In this document: positions 12,188 to 23,700 of the stretch, one piece after another
Layout: the number at the start of each line of letters is the position of its first letter
Numbering within the stretch: the stretch's first letter is position 1
Source: Aquarana catesbeiana
Taxonomy: Eukaryota > Chordata > Amphibia > Anura > Ranidae
Length of the DNA stretch: 64,000 nucleotides
Assembly (NCBI RefSeq): GCF_042186555.1
Contig: NC_133334.1
Location: 209,698,832-209,762,831, forward strand
Direction: 5' to 3'
Translations under genes and position numbers: made by a program
Notes under the pieces: generated by a model
What the model saw: only the letters and a program-made list of their open reading frames with translations
What the model was told of the DNA's origin: nothing
The model's database searches: none

Positions 12188-12200
12188 TTTCTCCCCTTTC
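12188..12200 (-). promoter_or_regulatory. LTR-NA polypurine tract
   Basis: On the minus strand AAAGGGGAGAAA abuts the TGTGACAG start of the 3' LTR, the standard site of plus-strand priming. Confidence 0.7.
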
Positions 12201-12457
12201 GGCAGGAGACTAACACAGGAGGAGACCCCAGACGGGTTGACTCTGAAGTTAGTCAGTAGTTCCAGTCCTCTAATGCCTGTACCCACACAGTACCCCAAAC
12301 AAATTGTTCCAAACAGAGCATTACTCACCCAGCCAACCTCTGCCTCTCTCAGAGAACATATCTGCCGCTGGGGACAGGCCTGGACTGGCCCTTCTCCCTG
12401 GAGTCCTTTCTGCCGCTGGAGAGAAGACAGGGTGCCTGGGCTCACTCCGTCATGCTG

Positions 12458-13650
12458 TTAGGGATCTGGGCCGACTGCCCAGCATCCCTGGGGTATACAG
12501 GTGGAGACTGAAGTCCCATCCACCTTCACAGGAAATCCATCCTCTGTTAGTTGAGGGCAGAGTCCAGCAGTACTCAGCCCTGTTGCCAGCCCTTCTGCTG
12601 GAAACCCCACACCATCTGCTCCGGCTAACTGTTGGGGAGGGAGGCCGACTGCCCCGCCTCCCTGGAACTCTGTAGTTGTTGCCAGTGCTGGGCAGAGGTT
12701 GGTAGCACTCTGCCCTGTTGACAGCACTTCTGCTGGCTTCCTCCACTCCCAAAACTGTGTAGCTGCCATTGGGGAGATGAGCCGGCTGCTTCCTTTTCCA
12801 TTCCCTCATCTGGATGTTGGGACGATATGTCTGTGGTACTGTCTCCCAGGTGCACGGATCTTTGCTGGGGAGGGACGACGAACACCTCCTCTCCCTTCTC
12901 CCCCTGTATCTTGATCTGCTGCTGGGAAATGACCACCTCCTTCTCACCCTGAGCCTCCAGAACCGCCGCAGGTGTAGGGCAGAGATCTTGGACCCTCTGT
13001 CCGGTTGCCAGCGCTTCAGCTAGGGAAGTTCCTTGTAACTTCACAGATACTTCTGTTGGTGCTGGGCAGAGCACAGTGAAGTTTGGCCCTAATAACAGCT
13101 CTTCTTCTGCTGGAGGCTCACCAGGTTGTTCTTCCTCAGCAGAAAAGTCTATCAAATCCCCTGTCTCTGCAACTGGTGTCTGGGGATAAAGGTTCACCAT
13201 CTTCTCTCCGTGGAACCCAGAAGATGCTATCAGTGCTGAGCAGAGGTTAGCAGAGCTCTGCCCTGTTGTCAGCACTTCAGGTTTGGGGATGGCAATCTTC
13301 AGATTTTCCACTGCCGATTCTCTGGCATTCTGCTGGACAGGCACATTCCTCCATCCAAGATCATCCAATGCAGAAACAGGTTCATCAAGGTCAGTCAGCA
13401 CTTGCTGCATCCGCCATAAGACCTCCGCCTCCATAGCTGCGGGGGCAGGTTGGCAAAGCACACTGTTACTCTGCCACATTGTCAACTCTTCAGCCAGGAT
13501 TTCAGAGTTGTCAACTGGTATTTCCTGATAGTCCCAGGCAAAGGGAGCCCCACCCTGCTGCTGAGCAGAGTCTAGCAGCTGTCTGTAGGCCATCTCAAGC
13601 TCCAATTCCTGAACGGCCAGAAACTCCAAATCTTCCTGTGCCCAGTGCAC
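12458..13650 (-). CDS. Unrecognised repeat-rich protein of LTR-NA
   Basis: The open frame 13650-12625 (341 codons) starts MHWAQEDLEFLAVQELELEM, and the adjoining frame 12769-12458 continues the same kind of sequence, so one frameshift near 12760 probably splits a longer original protein. It is acidic and rich in Q, E, P and A. A degenerate repeat recurs about every 50-60 residues: TGQSSANLCSAL, TGQRVQDLCPTP, TGQSATNLCPAL, TGLSTAGLCPQL, plus weaker VLCPAP and VLCQPAP. The N-terminus (about residues 5-30) looks helical. There is no zinc knuckle, protease DTG or RT motif. It could be a gag-like packaging protein by position, but no family was recognised. Confidence 0.5.
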
Positions 13651-14310
13651 TTCCGAGACATTCAGTCTTCACTCTCTGTGCTCCATTATTTCCTCCAAAC
13701 GCCACTCCCGATCACTCCCAAAGCCAGGGTCCCTGGACAGCCTCCAGTACAACAATCCCAGGCCATCGTAGTCAAAGCCTTCCGTGGGGCTGCCATCCGC
13801 TGTCCATGGGCACACTTGGGCTACATATCACTGGAGGGCTCTGTAGCTCTCGTCCAACCGCATTTCTGCCCAGATCAGCCTGCTTAACTCAGCTGTCCAC
13901 TCCTGGTTCTGCTGTTCCCCTAATAACAGCATTCGCACTTCATACTGCGACCAGTACCTTACATGGATGGAGGGGAGAACTTTTCCCTAGTTTCGCTGCT
14001 CATGGGCTAGCGCTTCCTTCCAGAGTTCGCAGCGGATAGAATCAAACCATCCTAGCAGGACCTGCTCTGATACTGGTCCTCTGTGCTGTATCTGCATCTC
14101 TCACAACCTCCTTCTGAATTCCTCTTCCATGGTGGCTGGTATCTGTACCTCTCCTCTCCTGCTATCTGGACCTTGGATCCAGGTGATGGTTTGGATGTGT
14201 TCACGGAAGGAAGCACGATCCCAACATTCCCTCCACGGCTCTCAAGTAAGTCTTTCAGCGCGGCTCTCCTGCAGGCTGGTTTGGAGTGTCCCAGTAACCG
14301 GAGAGCAAAT

Positions 14311-14328
14311 CCCACGGCTGCCAACCAA
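14311..14328 (-). promoter_or_regulatory. LTR-NA primer-binding-type site
   Basis: Directly after the 5' LTR the minus strand reads TTGGTTGGCAGCCGTGGG. This is the position where an LTR element pairs with a tRNA 3' end to prime minus-strand DNA. The priming tRNA was not identified. Confidence 0.6.
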
Positions 14329-15280
14329 TGTAACAAGCCCCTGCTCGCTCGGTTCCACTCTCCCGACACTCCTCTGCGGCTATAGAATCAGATTGCAGAT
14401 CGCAACATCTGATGGTTCGGTCATCCGATGCTCCGGGACTAGAACTACAGCTATGTGCCATTCTAATCCAGTTGTGTAGCTCAGAACAAACACCAGGCAG
14501 GCTGTATGTAAGTTCAACCAGGAATCTCTTTTATTGAAAGGAATACAGGCTCTTTTATAAAGTAAAAGAGGAGGTGCATACCTCCTGCTCATATTACTCT
14601 GAACATACACCTGTGACCAGAAACCTAATTAACATGGGCTAATTAACTAATCCCTTTAGACAGCCTAGATGACTCAGTCATGACCTTTAGGCCAGACTGG
14701 CCGTCTTGTAGCTCAGAAAACACAATCAACATTATCACAAATCAACACAGAACTCTTCTTCACACAATACATTATACATTATCATAAGTACAACCACAGG
14801 ACATTTTCACAATAGCAGGAGCTAATTACAATTAACAATACAAACAGTGTTCTCCCCCCCTCCTCAGCCTAGTCATCAACAACTATAGTAGGAGTAGACT
14901 GTTCATCTCCTAGCCAGTCCTGGAGGCTAATGTGATCAGCTCACTCAATTAACATGTTGAGTTCAGAATCAAACAAACCAATAATAGTCTTTACATATAT
15001 ATCCTGGGAGATATTGGGGATAAATATTACTGTCCCATTTTAAGCAATCCAAGACATACCCTCTAAGTCACCATTTCCCATATGGCATACACAGGGTCCC
15101 CAGAGTCTGTGTGTCCTGGGGGACCAGGACCCGAATCCACAGTAATACCACCTCAAGAGTCCCCAGGCATACAGCTCACAAAGAGCATCGTTTCCCCAAA
15201 TGCCAGGGCCCATAATCGGTCGGCAAGAGGCTTGCATTCAGTCCCCTCCAAAAGTCTCTCTCCCGGCTAGGCCTGTCACA
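14329..15280 (-). repeat. LTR-NA 5' LTR
   Basis: Upstream LTR in the minus-strand reading, complete with TG...CA ends. It differs from the 3' LTR by only scattered substitutions, for example at 14392-14402, so insertion was fairly recent. Confidence 0.85.
14530..14559 (-). promoter_or_regulatory. LTR-NA TATA box and poly-A signal
   Basis: On the minus strand TATAAAA (14553-14559) lies 17 bases upstream of AATAAA (14530-14535), the compact U3/R layout expected in an LTR. The same pair occurs in the 3' LTR. Function is inferred from position only. Confidence 0.45.
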
Positions 15281-15429
15281 CCTCTCATTCCTGTTTGGCT
15301 ATGGGACAGGAAGTTAAGATAAATCTCTGCAAAAGAACACATATGGCAAAAAAAATCTGACAGGGGTTATAACTTTCCCTTACTCTATCCAAAATGAAAA
15401 AAAAAGTTTTGCCTATAGTTCTACTTTAA

Positions 15430-16510
15430 TTAAGTGCACGCATGAGGTCTGTGCTGGTGCACGGCGGGACCCCATTCTGTCACTGGATTGAGGTGGCAGA
15501 GATATGCTGGACTGGTGGAGAGGGCATAGGCTCAGCAGTGTCCCTTCTAATTGCAACATTAATCATGATAAGGTGTGTCGGATTGAACACTTCACAGAGG
15601 AACTCTGTATGGTAAACTACACACAATGTACTGCTCATCTCTAAGCTGGGGTTCAGCCTTCACGTTGACTTTCACATGAACGCGGCCCCGCTTGGTCCTG
15701 GGCATTGATGAGCGCATGCATGAGAGGACAGTTACTCCTGCGTGAGCTGGGTGAGGGTATACAGTGATGCTATTGGAACATGAGTATAGTGTATAGATCA
15801 GGGGTAAGCAACCTTAAATAGGTGATCTACCTGAACAACATGGGAAAAGTTAAAGATCATCGGGCACAGTGTCACCTCCTCACACCTGATTTAAACCTCT
15901 AATTGCACTCTCTAAAAGCACACTGGGATCACTTTTTAGAGGAGCAGCAGTGCATGCTGCCCTTGTGAATGAGCCGCTTTTAGATTGCGCACCAAACCCG
16001 CAGGATATAATAGAAATCTATGACTAAATGCAGCAAACCAGCAGGAAAGCTTCAGGTACACTGTACTGCACCCGCGATGTGGGTAAACCTCAGCACATCA
16101 GTGTGAAAGCAGCCTTATACCATTATGCCCAGTGTATTGCTTCACACTGACCTGAAGATGTCTTTTCCTGCTGCTGGCACCACTCTGGAGACCGCTAGCT
16201 GGGATAAGAGGTGGCGTGTAGTTGGTAACACTCCGCCTGGTACAGGAGCCAGCACTACAAGGAGGAATCAGCTTATGCGGGCTCTTGCTTCCTACTACAG
16301 CTCATACTTTGCTAGTAGTCCCTCTGCATTGCATTCTGTTTGATGCTCTGTTTGATGCTCTTTTTTTTTTTTTGCATACACTTGTATCCTATACTCATGT
16401 TTACATCAGTACTATCATATGCCCAGAGCAGTATCTAACAAATAGCAATTTAATTCTGCTAAATAACATGATTTGAGGATTTTGAAACCTTGTCATATTG
16501 AACTATAGAT
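15430..16510. other. No gene seen
   Basis: Intermediate-GC sequence with T-rich stretches at 16361-16371 and a C-rich run at 16532-16561 just beyond. No supported coding frame or inverted repeat was found. Confidence 0.5.
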
Positions 16511-16599
16511 GTGCCCAGTATAGCTGTGCTCCCACCCACCCCCCCACCCCCCCACCCCCCCCGGCCACTGTGTCTGTCTGGTATTGTAACCGCATTAAT

Positions 16600-17556
16600 C
16601 TTGGTTTATTTCACTAAGGATGATTTGGCAGCTGCCTTGGCGAGCCTAGAAAGAAAAATTGCGGGTATGATTTTCTCAGTGGCACAGGGCGGCAAGAAGT
16701 GGGAAAGGTCCCCTTCACCAGACCCCCCTCAGGGAGTAGAGGAGGAATGGGTAGACATTGATGAGGAGGTGGTTGGTGTAGAGGAGGGTCAGGTGGTGGA
16801 TACTACCTCTGCAGAGTCTGAGCTTAAGTAGGTACATGGGTCCTTGGTCTCAGAAGGTATTAGTTCAATCCCTCTCTACGATGGTTCAAGTTGACTTTGG
16901 GTTTCCTCTGGCTGAATCTTCATTGGTCAAGTATTCCTCTTTGTGGTCTTTATGTCTGCCTCAGGGCTCATAAGCTTTATTATTGCATCTTCACTTGGAA
17001 GAGTAGTATTTTGATTGGGATCACCCAGATAGAGTGTTTGTGTCGCCAAAAAGGTTTTCTCTCCCTTATCCTTTGGAGGGAAATGTTTTGAAAAAGTGGA
17101 GTATTCTCAGAGGGGATGCAGCTGTATCTTGTCTTAACAAGAATTTGACTTTGCCTAGTGGATAATATCCAAGTCTTTAAAGACCCAGTGGACAAGAGAC
17201 TGGAGACACCATTGAAGGCTTCCTTTGCCTTGGCGGGCTCTGCTATGGAACCAGCAGTAGCAGCCATTGGTGTTTGCCAAAGTCTTAGGGATTGCATTAG
17301 GTGGTTAGTCAAGAACAAATCCCATGCAATGGTAGACACTGGTGAAGGGTTAGCAGAGTTGCCCTGGACTCTGTTTTACCATAGATGCCTTGAAGGATTC
17401 TATCCAGATCTCTTGTTTTGCTCTAGTGTCTGTCCATGTGCAGAAGGTTCAATGGTTGAAAAGCTGGTCCACGGCAATGCCTTGTAAAAAGTTGCTAGTG
17501 GGTTTTCCATTTCATGAGGAACGCCGCCTGTTTAGGGAGCACTTGGATAAATATTG
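16600..17556 (+). pseudogene. DIRS/Ngaro-type gag relic
   Basis: Frame-shifted fragments on the plus strand resemble the Gag protein of tyrosine-recombinase (DIRS/Ngaro) retrotransposons. These are DRVFVSPKRFSLPYPLEGN (about 17031-17090), then a VFKDPVDKRLETPLKASFAL block with AGSAMEPAVAAIGV (17158-17290), then WLKSWSTAMPCKKLLVGFPF and LFREHLDKY (17450-17556). The last block is the conserved C-terminal W-LK-W...K..L...PF.G..LFG..LDK region, also known from the gag-derived part of vertebrate LAP2-alpha. At least two frameshifts are needed. It is cut off at LDKY by Tc1-C. Assignment is from motif memory, not a search. Confidence 0.6.
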
Positions 17557-18055
17557 TACTGTGCAAAAGTTTTAGGCAGGTGTGAAGAAATGTAAAAATG
17601 CTTACAAAAATATATTTTAATTGTTTAATTTTATCAATTTACAAGATGCAAAGAGAGCAAACAGAAGAAAAATCGAAATCAAATCAATATTTGGTGTGAC
17701 TACCCTTTGGCTTCAACCCAGCATCCATTTTTACACTTACACAAAGTCAGGGATTTTGTAGGAATAGAGTCAGGTGTATGAAAAACCAATTATACCAAGT
17801 ATGTGCCAATGATCATCAATTTGATATGTCGGTTGAAACAGCCAAACTCTGCTACTAAGGAGAGGTTGTGGAAGACCATTTTTCACAGGTCATACACCAT
17901 AGCAAGACTGAGCACAGCAAGAAGACACAAGGTAGTTCTACTGCATCAGCAACGTTTCTTCCAGGTAAAGTTTTCAAAGCAGAGTGGGGTTTCAAGATGT
18001 GCTGTTCAAGCTCTTTTGAAGAAGGTCAAAGAAACATGCAATGTTGAGGACTGTA

Positions 18056-19287
18056 CAGCCGTGGCCAAAAGTTTTGAGAATGACACAAATATTAACTTTC
18101 ACAAAGTCTGCTGCCTCAGTTTTTATGATGGCAATTTGCATATACTCAGAATGTTATGAAGAATGATCAGATGAATTGCAATTAATTGCAAAGTTCCCCT
18201 TTGCCTTAAAAATGAACTTAATCCCATAAAAAACATTTCCATTGCATTTGTAATGAAGGCTTCAGGGCGCCCAAGAAATTCCAGCAAGTGCCAGGACCAT
18301 GTCCTACAATTGATTCAGCTATGGGATCGGGGCACCACCAGTGCATAGCTCGCGCAGGAATGACGGCAGGCATGTGTGAGTGCATCTGCACGCACAGTGA
18401 GGCAAAGACTTTTGGAGGATGGCCTGGTGTCAAGAAGGGCAGCAAAGAAGCCGCTTCTCTCTAGGAAAAACATTAGGGACAGACTGATAGTCTGCAAAAG
18501 GTACAGGGATTGGATTGCTGAGGACTGGGGTAAAGTAATTTTCTCTAATGAATCCCCTTTCCGATTGTTTGTGGCATCAGGAAAAAACCTTGTCCAGAGA
18601 AGAAAAGGTGAGCACTACCATCAGTCCTGTGTGATGCCAACAGTAAAGCATCCTGAGACCATTAATGTGTGGAGTTGCCTCTCAGCCAAGGGAGTGGGCT
18701 CACTCACAATTTTGCCTAAGAACACAGCCATGAATAAACAATGGTATAAAAACATCCTCCGAGAGCAACTTCTCCCAACCATCCAAAAACAGCTTGGTGA
18801 CAAAGCTTTTTCCGGCATGATGAAGCACCTTGCCATAAGGCAAAAGTGATGACTAAGTGGCTTGGGGAACAAAACATCGAAATTTTAGGTCCATGGCAAG
18901 GAAACTCCCCAGACCTTAATCCCATTGAGAACTTGTGGTCAATGTGGTCAAAAGAGAGGGAACAAAAAAAACCTCACAAATTCTGACAAACTCCAAGCAT
19001 TGATTATGCAAGAATGGGCTGCCATCAGTAAGGATGTGGCCCAGAAGTTGTTTGACAGCATGCCAGGGTGAATTGCAGAGGTCTTGAAAAAGAAGGGTCA
19101 ATACTGCAAATATTGACTCTGCAAAAACATAATGTAATTGTAAAAAAAAAGCCTTTGACACTTATTAAATGCTTGTAATTATACTTCAGTATACCATAGT
19201 AACATCTGACATAAAAAAAAAACATTGAAGCAGCAGACTTTATGAAAATTAATATTTGTGTCATTCTCAATCTTTTGGCCACGGCTG
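18056..19287 (+). mobile_element. Tc1-D: Tc1/mariner element nested in Tc1-C
   Basis: TA duplications at 18054-18055 and 19288-19289. The perfectly matched termini CAGCCGTGGCCAAAAGTTTT (left) and AATCTTTTGGCCACGGCTG (right) are followed by GAGAATGACACAAATATTAA in inverted orientation. The transposase is inside on the plus strand. Confidence 0.93.
18260..19080 (+). pseudogene. Tc1-D transposase (frameshifted, first Asp changed)
   Basis: The open part (18376-18849) covers the second half of the DNA-binding domain (SARTVRQRLLEDGLVSRRAA) and the start of the catalytic domain. GKVIFSNESPFRLF corresponds to the first catalytic block, where family members normally have SDES, so the Asp reads Asn. 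PTVKHPETINVWSCLSAKGV follows. A frameshift near 18815 puts HDEAPCHKAKVMTKWL (second Asp block) and NSPDLNPIENLW (third block, about 18907-18940) in another frame. Inactive. Confidence 0.85.
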
Positions 19288-19966
19288 TAGTCTCCAAAGG
19301 AAATGTAGTGCAGCAGATGAAAGACACATCATGCTTACTTCACCTCGACATCGGAAGATATCCAACAGTGCCATCAGCACAGAATTGGTGGAAACCAGAG
19401 GGACTCAGGTACACCCATCTACTCTCTGGAGAAGTCTGGACAGAAGCGGTCTTTATGGAAGAATTGCTGCCAAAAAGCCATACCTCCGACATGGAAAAAA
19501 GGCTAAGCAGCTCTGCTATGTACGAAGACATAGGAACTAGGGTGCAGAAAAATGGCAACAGGTGCTCTGGACTGATGAGTCCAAATTTCTAATATTTGGC
19601 TGTAGCAGAAGGCAGTTTTCCCCTGAAGGGCTGGAGAGCAGTAAAATAATGAGTGTGTGCAGCCAACAGTGAAGCATGGTGGAGGTTCCTTGCAAGTTTG
19701 GGGCTGCATATCTGCAAATAGAGTTGGAGATTTGGTCAGATTCAGTGGTGTACTCCATGCTGAGAAATACAGGCAAGTTTACCTAGAAGAACTGATGCCA
19801 TTTTGAAGGCAAAGGGTGCCCACACCAAATATTGATTTGATTTGGATTTCTCTTCTGTTAATTTTATTAATTGACAAAAATAAACTATTAACACTTGCTA
19901 GGTGATGCAAATTATCTTGCAATAGATAAGTATTTCTGGTGATAACAATACCTTGTGGTTTCACCT

Positions 19967-20788
19967 TTAACCCCTTCCTGACCAGCCGCCGCAGTTATAC
20001 TGCGGCAGGATGGCACTGCTGCACGAGCCGTCGTAGCTGTACATCGGCTCTTTAAGACGCTGTAGCAGGCGCGTGCGCAGTGTATCCCCGGAGCCGTCGC
20101 GTGTGCCCGGTGGGCGCGATGACCGTGACAGAGCGAGAACCAGGGATCTGTGTGTGTAAACACACAAATTCCTGTTCTGTCAGGGGAGAGGAGAGAGATC
20201 GTGTGTTCCAATTAAGCAGGAACTCCTCTAGTCAGCCACAGTTGGAACACATCTAGGGGACACATTTAACCCCTTGATCGCCCCCTAGTGTTAACCCCTT
20301 CCCTGCCAGTGACATTTATACAGTAATCAGTAGCTATTTTTAGCTGTGATCACTGTATAAATGTCACTGGTCCCAAAAAAGTGTCAAAAGTGCCTGATGT
20401 GTGTCGCAATGTTGCAGTCCCGATAAAAATCGCAGACCACCGCCATTAATATTCACTTATTGCGATTTTTTACTAAAAATATGTAGAATACATATTGGCC
20501 TAAACTGATGAAATTTAAAAAAAAAAAATTTGGGGGATATTTATTATAGCAAAAAGTACAAAATATTGTGCTTTTTTTTTCAAAAGTGTCGCAAAAAATA
20601 AAAACCAGAGGTGATCAAATACCACCAAAAGAAAGCTCTATTTGTGGGGGGAAAAAAAAGGACACAAATTTTGTTTGGGTACAATGTCGCACGACCGCAC
20701 AATTGTCAGTTAAAGTGGCGCAGTGCCGTATCCCAGAAAATGGCCTGGTCAGGAAGGGGGTAAATTCTTCCGGGGCTGAAGTGGTTAA
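19967..20788 (+). mobile_element. PB-6: non-autonomous piggyBac-type MITE
   Basis: TTAA at 19967-19970 and 20785-20788. The left end is CCCCTTCCTGACCAGCCGCC, the right end GGGGCTGAAGTGG. The CCCCTTGATCGCCCCCTAGT, GATCAAATACCACC and AAAGCTCTATTTGTGGG blocks match PB-5 and the PB-1 3' end. No transposase. Confidence 0.88.
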
Positions 20789-23700
20789 AGAAGTTAAGAC
20801 AAAACACCCGACTACCTGTTTTACCTCCCATCCCTAAACATTTACCTGACTCCTGTCACCAATCAGAGTTGTCTCTGCTGCAGTACCACTTCTCTCACTT
20901 TCTGGTCTCACAGGAGTCACTGAAAGCAGCGGGAGCCATAGGCTCCTGATGTTTTGTCAAAGTCCAGTGAGGTGGGAACAGGGGCGCGGTTGCCCGCTCT
21001 GTGTGTGTGTCTCATAGCACACACAGCCTGGCTAAAGACTGCACGTGCATGGGTGCCCCCTTAGCACCTGGCTTGCTAAGGAGGAGCAGACAGCATCAGT
21101 GGGGGACTGCAACAGAGGCGGTAAGGGACCGCTCTGTGCAATATCATTGCATAGAACAGCTAAGTATAACTTTTTTTTAATTATTATTATGAAAAAAAAA
21201 TGATCCTTTAAAGGAGAAGTCCAGCCTGAGCATGTTTGGATGGGCTTCTCCTATGGGTCACAGGAGTACAATTCGTTTTGCACTCCCGTGATCCGTTTTC
21301 AGCAGAGATCGGTTTGAAGTCCGTTCTCTGCTGATGTGACAGGAATCAGTCCAGGCACCGCGTCATCACGACAATAAAGTCTTGATCTGCTAGGTGCCTG
21401 GACTGATGTCCATCTCAGCCTTTCAGCAGGCCGCTGAGAGCCTGAGATGGCCGCTCCCCACCCCTCCACAGCTCAGCGCTCCAGTGAGCATGGAGGAGCA
21501 GAGAGGAGAGCTGCTGATTGACAGTCAGCAGCTGTCCGCCCAGGGATCTGTGAGAACTGAGCCATCGGCGGTCTTTGATCACTCAGTTCTCAGTGCAGAG
21601 GCACCAGGGGAACAGATGCAGCATCCGACTGATGCTGCATCCACCTATGTAAGTATGAATGGCCAAAAAAAAACAAAACATACTTCTATTTTAATATCAC
21701 TTTAATTCTGGGACATTTTGGCAACAAGTCAAGTGCCCAAAATATCTCAGAACAGAGCTGATCATGTTAAATGTTGCTACAGCAGTTAAATTAACTAGAG
21801 CAGTTCAGTAGCAGTGTTCCTAAAAGTTACTGTGAATGTGTGACTTTGAGGCTTATTCCTTTAAGTCTAAAGGTTTTTCTGCATTGTACATTGTTTACAT
21901 GTAGTCCAGACACTCACTTGCACGTCTGCTGCTCAGGATCAGTCACCCCAGCCGGAAAAATGAATACTCTCAAAAAGTGGGTGTGGCCAATAGTTTGTGT
22001 CACTTCATGTAGTTGGGCACCTTTCACTCTGCTAGGTTTTAGGCAAAAACTGAACCCTCTACTCCCACAACAGCTGCCAGCACTTGTTATCTTGGGAAAC
22101 CCACAACGTTCACAGTATCTACTGTGGACATTCTGACTTTTAGGGCTAATTCACAAAACACGCATGGAATGAGCCTTTCTTGTTCCATGTTCTGTTGTGA
22201 ATTGGCCTTAAAAGTCAGAATTTCTACTGCAGATACTGTGAACGTTGTGGGTTTCCCAGGATAACAAATGCTGGCAGCTGTTGTGGGAGTGGAGGGTTCA
22301 GTTTTTGTCCCACACAGCATTCAAAATGCAATGAGTGCGCAATCTGCTGCAGGTGTCAATATATTCTTAACGGCACCCCAAACGCCATGCGTTTGCCTGG
22401 ACCCGATCACATGGCACAACATGCAAATTGGTATGGCGCATTTTGAAAAGTAGTGCATGCACTACTTTTGGTGTAATCCAGTGCAATTTCAGTCCATTTA
22501 AATGAATTAGCTGAAAAATGCACACTGCGGAGTCTCACAGGAATGTGGAACATGTTCCTATGCAATTCAGGTGTGAACAGCCATTAAAGAGGAACTGCAG
22601 TCTGCTCACATAATTTGTAATAAAAATATCTTTGCCATTCTGAAGCTTCCCTCCAACCACTTTGCATATTATTTTATATATACTGTGATTCTGTACTTGC
22701 CAAATATGTTGCAGAAATCTCCCTCCACTGAGTCTGGCATCCATTTTAACTGTGGGCAGCTGAAGCTGCTGCCTGTTCACTTTCTGGATTTACACAGACA
22801 CGCGCCTCCAGCTCTGCAGCTCTTATTGGCCCTCTTATGACCCCCTCCCTTCCTGGCAAACTCTCACGAGAGTGAGAGAGAGAGCGGCGCATGATGTCAT
22901 ACACCTAGGCTTTTTACCAGACAAGAAAAAGGAAGTGGTCTGTATAAGGTATTTACTGGCAGAAAAAATATGTTTTACAATTTAAAGTTAAAACAACAAG
23001 GGCAGAAGATTTAATAGATGGAAAGTTGAAAAAATGACTGAAGGTCTACTTCCACTTTTGCAGTGAAATTTGAGAAAACTCCACGTATGTTAAACGTTCC
23101 TATTCACGCAGCATACCTAATTTTTTTTTATATATTTCTTACCTTTTAGATGTTTCTCAGGAGGAGGTGCCATTACTGACTGCAAGGATTTTTTGAACAA
23201 TGTTAGAATGAGCTGGTCCCAAGTCTGTCTTCAGTCTGTCTTCATGAACATGCAGTGCATTAATCCCAGCCTCTACACCTTTAACCCTTTGTTAGGACAG
23301 TTTTCAAATCTAGTTACAATTGATAATGAATATAACCTGCATTGTACATATAGGGTTAATTATGGCAAACAAAGCTGCCCAGTCACCTCAAACAAAGACT
23401 ACCACCTAGGATTTTCCTCTCTGGAAGGTCCAGAATAGGGCATTTATAAAAAAGTAAGCTGCAATTTTTAACTATTTTATTAAGGCTAAACTTCACCTAA
23501 CAAACATGTTACTTACCTGCTCTGTGAAGTGGTTTTGCACAGAGCAGCCCAGATCCTCCTCTGAGTTCCTCTTCAGTGCTCCTGGTCCATCCCTTCTTTT
23601 GAGTGCCCCCACAGCAAAACAGCTTGCTATAGAGGCACCTGAGCCGAGCTAAAGCCCCCTTTCTCTCCTCATTGGCTGACTGACTTTGATTAACAGCAGC

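Larger units (their letters stand above)
11254..15280 (-). mobile_element. LTR-NA: non-autonomous LTR retrotransposon
   Basis: Two nearly identical direct repeats (11254-12187 and 14329-15280) flank 2.1 kb. Read on the minus strand the LTR starts TGTGACAG and ends CTTGTTACA. A primer-binding-type site and a polypurine tract lie in the right places (separate entries). CCTCT occurs on both outer sides (11249-11253 and 15281-15285), a plausible 5-bp target duplication. The left (3') LTR lacks the last 16 or so bases. There is no protease, RT, RNase H or integrase; the interior encodes only one unrecognised protein. Confidence 0.88.
3181..15429. mobile_element. MITE-X: TTAA-flanked MITE split by Tc1-A and an LTR element
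   Basis: The left end after TTAA (3181-3184) is AGTGTAACTAAAGGCCAAAC followed by a T tract and GGATAGAG. The reverse complement of the right end before TTAA (15426-15429) is AGTAGAACTATAGGCAAAAC followed by a T tract and GGATAGAG. These are matching terminal inverted repeats 12 kb apart. Between them lie Tc1-A (3450-11243) and the LTR element (11254-15280). Own sequence remains at 3185-3449, about 11244-11253 and 15286-15425. The left TTAA is shared with the right end of PB-4, so the two elements abut. Confidence 0.75.
17830..19800 (+). pseudogene. Tc1-C transposase remnant
   Basis: The N-terminal part reads QSGVSRCAVQALLKKVKETC then NVED (to 18053), a helix-turn-helix region. After Tc1-D it resumes with SAADERHIMLTSPRHRKISN, STELVETRGTQVHPSTLWRS, LYGRIAAKKPYLRHGKKAKQ and WTDESKFLIFG, which holds the first catalytic aspartate. 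Removing Tc1-D joins NVED to the second part in one frame. Stops follow WTDESKF, and the second and third acidic blocks are absent. Confidence 0.8.
17557..19966 (+). mobile_element. Tc1-C: Tc1/mariner element, interrupted
   Basis: The left end TACTGTGCAAAAGTTTTAGG at 17557 is a typical Tc1 terminus. The block with ATCAAATCAATATTTGGTGT (17675-17700) is matched inversely near 19825-19860. Transposase pieces lie at 17830-18053 and 19290-19800. The catalytic C-terminus is missing, so there is an internal deletion near 19800, and the right terminus is degraded before PB-6. Tc1-D sits in the middle. Confidence 0.82.
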
